A DNA stretch of 64,000 bases. It comes from Pseudofrankia sp. DC12. Lineage in GTDB: Bacteria; Actinomycetota; Actinomycetes; Frankiales; Frankiaceae. The stretch spans positions 1,946,640-2,010,639 of the forward strand of contig NZ_KQ031391.1 in the NCBI RefSeq assembly GCF_000966285.1, given 5' to 3'. Below, one piece after another: positions 59,069-64,000 of this stretch. Within the stretch, counting starts at the first letter, position 1, and every line of letters begins with the position of its first letter. Below the pieces are notes generated by a model. The model saw nothing but the letters and a program-made list of their open reading frames with translations. It searched no databases and had not been told where the DNA came from. The position numbers and the translations under genes were made by a program.

Positions 59069-59584
59069 ATGGCGTGTCCTGAACCAGGCATCGCGGCGAC
59101 AGAGTCCTTCGCGGCCGAGATGCACGCCGGCCAGCTCGACAAGGCCGGCGAGGAGTACATCGGGCACCCGCTGCGGGTCCGTGCGACGGTCGAGCGTACC
59201 GCGCCGGCCGCCGGCGTCGACCCGCTGCAGGCCCAGCTGGCGGCGCTGCTGCACGACGTCGTCGAGGACACCGAGGTGACCCTCGCGGACCTGGCCGGGC
59301 GCGGGTACTCACCGCGGGTCGTCGCGGCGGTCGACGCGCTGACCAAACGCGCGGACGAGCCGACCGAGGCCTACCTGGCCAGGGTGGCGGCCGACCCGGT
59401 CGCCGTCGTCGTGAAACATGCCGACATGGCCGACAACAGCGATCCCGTCCGGCTGGGCCGGCTGCCCGCTGAACAGGCCGACCGGCTCGCCCGCCGCTAC
59501 GTCGCCCGGCGCGCGCTGCTCGACGAACTGGTGCTCGCCCGCGCCGCGACCCCGCCCGGCACCAGCGGCGGCAGCAGCGTCTGA
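59069..59584 (+). CDS. HD-domain hydrolase (RelA/SpoT-HD or MESH1-like)
   Basis: A 171-residue cytoplasmic protein consisting of an HD domain. [20 protein letters not shown] (first His and a region like the RSH hydrolase start), [20 protein letters not shown] (HDxxED) and [14 protein letters not shown] (conserved Asp/Asn) match the SpoT-type ppGpp hydrolase fold, without synthetase or TGS domains. It may hydrolyse (p)ppGpp or another nucleotide. The ATG at 59069 has GAGG close upstream. It precedes nucS on the same strand by about 100 bp. Confidence 0.85.
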   Translation: MACPEPGIAATESFAAEMHAGQLDKAGEEYIGHPLRVRATVERTAPAAGVDPLQAQLAALLHDVVEDTEVTLADLAGRGYSPRVVAAVDALTKRADEPTEAYLARVAADPVAVVVKHADMADNSDPVRLGRLPAEQADRLARRYVARRALLDELVLARAATPPGTSGGSSV

Positions 59585-59682
59585 GCCGGGATCCGCGGCC
59601 CAGATCGGGCGATGGCGGTCCTTCGGCGACCAAGGCGGCACCTGTGCCGGGAAGTGGCTCGCTGGCGCGATAACGTAGCCGA

Positions 59683-60345
59683 GTGCGCCTCGTGATCGCT
59701 CGGTGCAGCGTGGACTACGTCGGACGGCTCAACGCGCACCTTCCCAGCGCGGTGCGGCTCTTGCTGCTCAAGGCCGACGGCTCGGTCTCGATCCACGCCG
59801 ACGGCCGCGCCTACAAGCCGTTGAACTGGATGAGCCCGCCCTGCGTGCTGACGGAGGCCGAGGGTGTCTGGCGGGTCACCAACAAGGCCGCCGAGACCCT
59901 CGTCATCACGATCGAGGAGGTCGTCCACGACTCCACCCACGATCTCGGGATCGACCCCGGGCTGCGCAAGGACGGCGTCGAGGCTCACCTGCAGGTGCTG
60001 CTGGCCGACCGCCCCGACGCGATCCGGCCGGACCTGACCCTGGTACGCCGGGAGTACGAGACCGGGATCGGTCCCGTCGACCTGCTCTGCCGGGCCGGCG
60101 ACGGGTCCACGGTCGCCGTCGAGATCAAACGGCGTGGCGAGATCGACGGCGTCGAGCAGCTGACCCGGTACATCGCGCGGATGACCGACGACCCGGCGCT
60201 CCCGCACCCGGTACACGGCATCCTGGCCGCCCAGTCCATCACCCCGCAGGCCCGCCTCCTGGCAACCGACCGGGGCCTGGCCTGCGTGACCGTCGACTAC
60301 GACGCCCTGCGCGGCCTGGAACCGTCCATTCCCACCCTCTTCTAA
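59683..60345 (+). CDS. nucS: Mismatch-specific endonuclease NucS (EndoMS)
   Basis: A 220-residue endonuclease that cuts both strands at mismatches and performs non-canonical mismatch repair in actinobacteria lacking MutS/MutL. N-terminal part: [20 protein letters not shown]. Catalytic RecB-like part: [20 protein letters not shown] and [17 protein letters not shown], giving the Asp, Glu and Lys residues. The C-terminal tail ends PSIPTLF, resembling the beta-clamp-interacting tail of the family. The start is GTG 59683. Confidence 0.97.
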   Translation: MRLVIARCSVDYVGRLNAHLPSAVRLLLLKADGSVSIHADGRAYKPLNWMSPPCVLTEAEGVWRVTNKAAETLVITIEEVVHDSTHDLGIDPGLRKDGVEAHLQVLLADRPDAIRPDLTLVRREYETGIGPVDLLCRAGDGSTVAVEIKRRGEIDGVEQLTRYIARMTDDPALPHPVHGILAAQSITPQARLLATDRGLACVTVDYDALRGLEPSIPTLF

Positions 60346-60363
60346 CCAAGTCCGATCCCCAGG

Positions 60364-60427
60364 GACCCCAACCCAGCCCCAGCCCTCTGAGCCCGCCCCC
60401 GAACCAGGGCGAGGGCGCCAAGCGCCC
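60364..60427. repeat. Partial dispersed repeat, copy 4 (3' of nucS)
   Basis: GGCGAGGG (60408) followed by palindrome GGGCGCCAAGCGCCC (60413-60427) with the same flanking bases as copies 1-3. The upstream GACCC part is degenerate and nearer (about 44 bp), and there is no second palindrome. It lies about 65 bp after the nucS stop. Confidence 0.5.
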
Positions 60428-60609
60428 GAAGCAGGCGGAGCAGCCGCAGGCGCGCAAGCGCCGGTTCCGGCTGACCGCCATTGCATGACAGTTCACTTCG
60501 CGGGCGCCCGACCGGGTGGCGCCGGTACGCTTTCGCCGTTGGCCACGATCTGGGGGTCGCGGCGGCGCGCTGCGTGCCCGACCCCCCAATGGCGAGGGGA
60601 CGGCTGGCA

Positions 60610-62667
60610 ATGGCCGAGGAACAGGGATCCCCGCCCGCAGCGGACGCGCCCACCGGGGCGGCGACGGCGCCCGAGGCCCGTAAGGAACGGGACCGGCCCT
60701 GGATCATCCGGACGTACGCGGGCCACTCCAGCCCGGCGGAGAGCAACGCGCTCTACCGCCGCAACCTCGCCAAGGGCCAGACCGGCCTTTCGGTCGCCTT
60801 CGACCTGCCGACCCAGACCGGCTACGACCCGGACCACGTGCTGGCTCGCGGCGAGGTCGGCAAGGTCGGGGTCCCGGTGGCCCATCTGGGCGACATGCGG
60901 GCCCTGTTCGACCAGCTCCCGGTCGAGAAGATGAACACCTCGATGACGATCAACGCGACGGCCATGTGGCTGCTCGCGCTCTACCAGGTCGTCGCCGAGG
61001 AGCAGGGGGCCGACCCGGCCCTGCTCAACGGGACGACCCAGAACGACATCATCAAGGAGTACCTGTCCCGGGGGACGTACGTGTTCCCCCCCGGCCCGTC
61101 GCTGCGGCTGATCACCGACCTGATCGCGTACACGGTCACCGAGATCCCGAAGTGGAACCCGATCAACGTTTGCAGCTACCACCTGCAGGAGGCCGGAGCC
61201 ACGCCGGTGCAGGAGCTGGCGTACTCGATCTGCACCGTCATCGCGGTGCTCGACGCCGTCGTCGCGTCCGGGCAGGTGCCGGCCGAGCGGCTGGGTGACG
61301 TCTGCGCCCGCATCTCGTTCTTCGTCAACGCCGGCGTCCGGTTCGTCGAGGAGCTGTGCAAGATGCGCGCCTTCGTGGCGCTCTGGGACGACCTGCTGCG
61401 CACCCGGTACGGCGTGCGGAACCCGAAGCACCGCCGGTTCCGGTACGGGGTGCAGGTCAACTCGCTCGGCCTGACCGAGGCGCAGCCCGAGAACAACGTC
61501 ATCCGCATCGTCCTGGAGGCGCTCGGCGTCACGCTGTCGAAGGACGCCCGCTGCCGGGCGCTGCAGCTACCGGCCTGGAACGAGGCACTCGGCCTGCCCC
61601 GGCCCTGGGACCAGCAGTGGTCGATGCGGATCCAGCAGATCCTCGCCTACGAGACCGACCTGCTGGAGTACGAGGACATCTTCACCGGCTCGGTCGTCGT
61701 CGAGCGCCGCGTCGGCGAGCTGGTCGAGGCGGCGAAGGCCGAGATCGACCGGGTCCAGGCGATGGGTGGCGCGGTGGCCGCCGTCGAGTCCGGCTACATG
61801 AAGTCCCAGCTCGTCGGATCGCAGGCGGCGCGCCGCGCCCGGATCGAGTCCGGCGAGGACGTCGTCGTCGGGGTCAACCGCTTCACCGAGACCGAGCCGA
61901 ACCCGCTGCTCGCCGACCTGGACACCGCGATCCAGACGGTCGACCCCGCCGTCGAGGAGGCCGCCCGCACCTCGCTCGCCGGCTGGAAGGCGCGGCGCGA
62001 CCCCGCCGCCGTCGACGAGGCCCTGCTCGCGCTGCGCGAGGCGGCCAAGACCGAGGCCAACCTGGTGCCCGCCACCCTGGCCTGCGCCCGCGCAGGCGTC
62101 ACGACCGGCGAATGGTCAGGGGTGCTGCGCGAGGTCTTCGGCGAGTACCGCGCCCCGACCGGCGTCTCCGGCGTGGCCGTCGGCGCCACGGCCGGGGCCG
62201 GTGGCGGCGAGCTCGCCCTCGTCCGGGCCCGCGTCACGGCGACCGGCGACGAGCTGGGCCGCCGGCTGAAGGTCCTCATCGGCAAGCCCGGCCTCGACGG
62301 CCACTCCAATGGAGCCGAACAGATCGCCGTACGCGCCCGCGACGCCGGCTTCGAGGTCGTCTACCAGGGCATCCGCCTCACACCCGAGCAGATCGTCGCC
62401 GCCGCCGTGCAGGAGGACGTCCACCTCGTCGGCCTGTCGATCCTGTCCGGCTCACACCTGGAGCTGGTCCCCCAGGTCCTCGACGGCCTGCGCGCCGCCG
62501 GCCTCGGTGATGTCCCGGTCGTCGTCGGCGGCATCATCCCCGACCGCGACGCCGACACGCTGCGCGCCGCCGGCGTGGCTGCCGTCTACACCCCCAAGGA
62601 CTACGGCCTCACCGACATCATGTCCGGCTTCGTCGACATCATCCGCGCGGCGAACAGCCTCCCCTAG
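60610..62667 (+). CDS. meaA: Ethylmalonyl-CoA mutase (B12-dependent, MeaA/Ecm type)
   Basis: A single-chain B12 mutase of 685 residues. The N-terminal catalytic barrel has RTYAGHSSPAESNALYRRNL, KGQTGLSVAFDLPTQTGYDP, ARGEVGKVGVPVAHLGDMRA and NVCSYHLQEAGATPVQELAY, matching ethylmalonyl-CoA mutase more closely than methylmalonyl-CoA mutase. The C-terminal cobalamin domain carries KVLIGKPGLDGHSNGAEQIA (DxHxxG) and SILSGSHLELVPQVLDGL. The ATG at 60610 has GAGGGGA nine bases upstream; the ATG at 60589 is less suited. Ccr, MeaB and the adenosyltransferase in this window are partners. Confidence 0.93.
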   Translation: MAEEQGSPPAADAPTGAATAPEARKERDRPWIIRTYAGHSSPAESNALYRRNLAKGQTGLSVAFDLPTQTGYDPDHVLARGEVGKVGVPVAHLGDMRALFDQLPVEKMNTSMTINATAMWLLALYQVVAEEQGADPALLNGTTQNDIIKEYLSRGTYVFPPGPSLRLITDLIAYTVTEIPKWNPINVCSYHLQEAGATPVQELAYSICTVIAVLDAVVASGQVPAERLGDVCARISFFVNAGVRFVEELCKMRAFVALWDDLLRTRYGVRNPKHRRFRYGVQVNSLGLTEAQPENNVIRIVLEALGVTLSKDARCRALQLPAWNEALGLPRPWDQQWSMRIQQILAYETDLLEYEDIFTGSVVVERRVGELVEAAKAEIDRVQAMGGAVAAVESGYMKSQLVGSQAARRARIESGEDVVVGVNRFTETEPNPLLADLDTAIQTVDPAVEEAARTSLAGWKARRDPAAVDEALLALREAAKTEANLVPATLACARAGVTTGEWSGVLREVFGEYRAPTGVSGVAVGATAGAGGGELALVRARVTATGDELGRRLKVLIGKPGLDGHSNGAEQIAVRARDAGFEVVYQGIRLTPEQIVAAAVQEDVHLVGLSILSGSHLELVPQVLDGLRAAGLGDVPVVVGGIIPDRDADTLRAAGVAAVYTPKDYGLTDIMSGFVDIIRAANSLP

Positions 62668-62781
62668 CCGCCCTGGACCCCCAGCGGCACCGATCCATAC
62701 CTCATGGCGGCGCTCCCGCTGGGTTCCGCGACCACAGGGGATCATTGGGTGGGGACAGGTCGAGTGGTGAGGGGCCCGCGG

Positions 62782-63603
62782 ATGCGGGTGCGCGAGGCCA
62801 TCAGCGCGTCGTTCAAGAGCTCCAACGAGGACGCCTACGGCAGCCGGGACGACGGCCTCTGGGTGATCGACGGTGCGACCCCGCTCGACGAGGCTCCGCT
62901 GGTCGCGGGCGTCAGCCCGGCAGCCTGGCTCAGCCACACGGCGAGCGAGATACTTCGCGACCTTCCCTGGGTGGGGCGCTCACTTCCGGACGTCATGCGG
63001 TCCCTGATCGGCCAGCTGGCCGATCAGGGCGCCGCGTACGGCTTGGCCGGCCGGGAGTTCCCGACGGCGGCCATCTCGCTGGTTCGCCGCATGGGTGACC
63101 GGGTGGAGGTCTGCTCGCTTGGGGACTGCACGGTGCTGATCGACGTCGAGGGCAAGCCGATCGAGGTGATGGATCCCCAGTTCGAGGGAGCCGAGGACGC
63201 GGCGCTGGCTTGGGTCCACGACCGACTGGACCGCGGCGTCGCCGCCGCGACCGTCTACCAGGAGATCCGGGTACAGCTGCACCAGCGACGTCTGGAGCGC
63301 AACTCGCCGGCTGGGTTGTGGATCCTGGCCGCGGCGCCCGAGGCCGCGCGGCACGTGGCGATCGACTCGTTCCCCGCGCCGCCCGACACGAACGTCGTGC
63401 TGATGTCCGACGGCTTCGCTCGTGCGCTGTGGCCCTTCGGCCTCGTGGGGGACGCCGGCGAGCTGTGGGACCGGATTGTCGCGGGCGGCGCGGCCCAACT
63501 GCTGGCCGAGCTGCGGGCCGCCGAGGCCGCGGACCCGGACTGCGTCCGGACGCCCAGGTTTGGTGCCCATGACGACGCGACCATGGTGTGGGCCGAGATC
63601 TGA
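62782..63603 (+). CDS. PP2C-like protein phosphatase family protein
   Basis: A 273-residue PP2C-fold protein. Segments: REAISASFKSSNEDAYGSRD, DGLWVIDGATPLDEAP (metal-site Asp), VCSLGDCTVLIDVEGKPIEV, TNVVLMSDGFARALWPFGLV (metal-site Asp) and RFGAHDDATMVWAEI (C-terminal DD). These match PP2C metal ligands although overall similarity is loose. The substrate is unknown. The ATG at 62782 follows GAGGGG with about eight bases between; the ATG at 62704 has no ribosome site. It lies between meaA and the adenosyltransferase on the same strand. Confidence 0.75.
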   Translation: MRVREAISASFKSSNEDAYGSRDDGLWVIDGATPLDEAPLVAGVSPAAWLSHTASEILRDLPWVGRSLPDVMRSLIGQLADQGAAYGLAGREFPTAAISLVRRMGDRVEVCSLGDCTVLIDVEGKPIEVMDPQFEGAEDAALAWVHDRLDRGVAAATVYQEIRVQLHQRRLERNSPAGLWILAAAPEAARHVAIDSFPAPPDTNVVLMSDGFARALWPFGLVGDAGELWDRIVAGGAAQLLAELRAAEAADPDCVRTPRFGAHDDATMVWAEI

Positions 63604-63697
63604 GCCGATGGCCGAGTCTCACTGGTCCCCAGCGACGGCGTCTGTGACCCATGCCTGGGCGACGCGCCGGGACCGGTGGCGCCCCTAGGGTAGGCGT

Positions 63698-64000
63698 ATG
63701 GCTGTCCATCTGACGCGGATTTACACCAGGACCGGCGACGACGGGACGACGGCGCTCGGTGACCTGTCCCGAACGTCGAAGACCGACCCGCGGCTGACGG
63801 CCTACGCGGACACGGACGAGACGAACGCGGCGATCGGGGTGGCGCTGGCTCTCGGCAACCTGCCGGACGAGGTCCGCGCGGTGCTCGGCCAGGTACAGAA
63901 CGACTTGTTCGACGTCGGCGCGGACCTCGCGACGCCGATCGTGCCCGACCCCAGGTACCCGCCGCTGCGGGTGACCCAGAACTACGTCGACCGGCTGGAA
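63698..64000 (+). CDS. PduO-type ATP:cob(I)alamin adenosyltransferase, partial
   Basis: The first 101 residues of a PduO-type adenosyltransferase that makes adenosylcobalamin for mutases. It reads MAVHLTRIYTRTGDDGTTAL, GDLSRTSKTDPRLTAYADTD, ETNAAIGVALAL and LGQVQNDLFDVGADLATP; the RTGDDGTT and ETNAAIG segments are the family's ATP-binding loops. The ATG at 63698 has GGGTAGG just upstream. The gene runs off the right edge. It probably serves Ecm (60.6 kb) and MeaB (45.8 kb). Confidence 0.95.
   Translation, partial: MAVHLTRIYTRTGDDGTTALGDLSRTSKTDPRLTAYADTDETNAAIGVALALGNLPDEVRAVLGQVQNDLFDVGADLATPIVPDPRYPPLRVTQNYVDRLE

Overview
The window comes from a very GC-rich actinobacterium. The codon use, the many GTG starts behind GGAGG-type ribosome sites, and the gene set (NucS, the GlgE alpha-glucan pathway, a SigE-family sigma factor, an aspartate-type MurA, tandem-duplicated 3-hydroxyacyl-CoA dehydrogenase, Ccr) fit a Frankia/Pseudofrankia-like lineage. 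The genus is inferred from gene content only. No rRNA, tRNA, CRISPR array or intact insertion sequence was seen.

Layout. 0-9.7 kb: a ROK sugar kinase cut by the left edge, a small repeat-bearing protein, etfBA, an HTH/TPR regulator, a membrane-anchored EEP-family phosphatase/nuclease, glgX and an enoyl-CoA hydratase. 9.7-15.6 kb: a pirin, glgP and acs. 16.1-20.9 kb: a tightly overlapped minus-strand operon (HpcH/CitE-like lyase, PRTase-TRSP protein, PRTase-PELOTA protein, HAD phosphatase) matching the Ter-associated module predicted to make a nucleoside-like metabolite. 21.4-32.7 kb: a second Ter block, with a 1,456-residue zinc-ribbon/FN3-like protein, a lidless Hsp70, a GrpE-like protein overlapping a terD gene, a DUF475/TerC-like membrane protein and a second terD. 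33.5-41.5 kb: glgE-treS, mak and glgB, which convert trehalose via maltose-1-phosphate into branched alpha-glucan; glgX and glgP elsewhere in the window can take the glucan apart.

41.7-64 kb: a thioredoxin-TPR co-chaperone, a thiamine-binding protein, a hybrid histidine kinase and a set of acyl-CoA genes (thiolase, meaB, cupin; ccr; double 3-hydroxyacyl-CoA dehydrogenase; ethylmalonyl-CoA mutase; the start of a cobalamin adenosyltransferase). Together these supply much of an ethylmalonyl-CoA-type route and its B12 support. Between them lie a SigE-type sigma factor with a membrane partner, a DivIVA-like coiled coil, a DUF1232 protein, a visibly AT-richer patch with a broken secreted-protein gene, murA, an HD hydrolase, nucS and a PP2C-like protein.

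The most unusual content is the Ter/chaperone block. TerD is translationally coupled to a GrpE-like exchange factor, followed by a lidless Hsp70 and a giant zinc-ribbon protein, next to a complete-looking Ter metabolite operon. A family of about 100-bp palindromic repeats lies just beyond the 3' ends of several of these genes.
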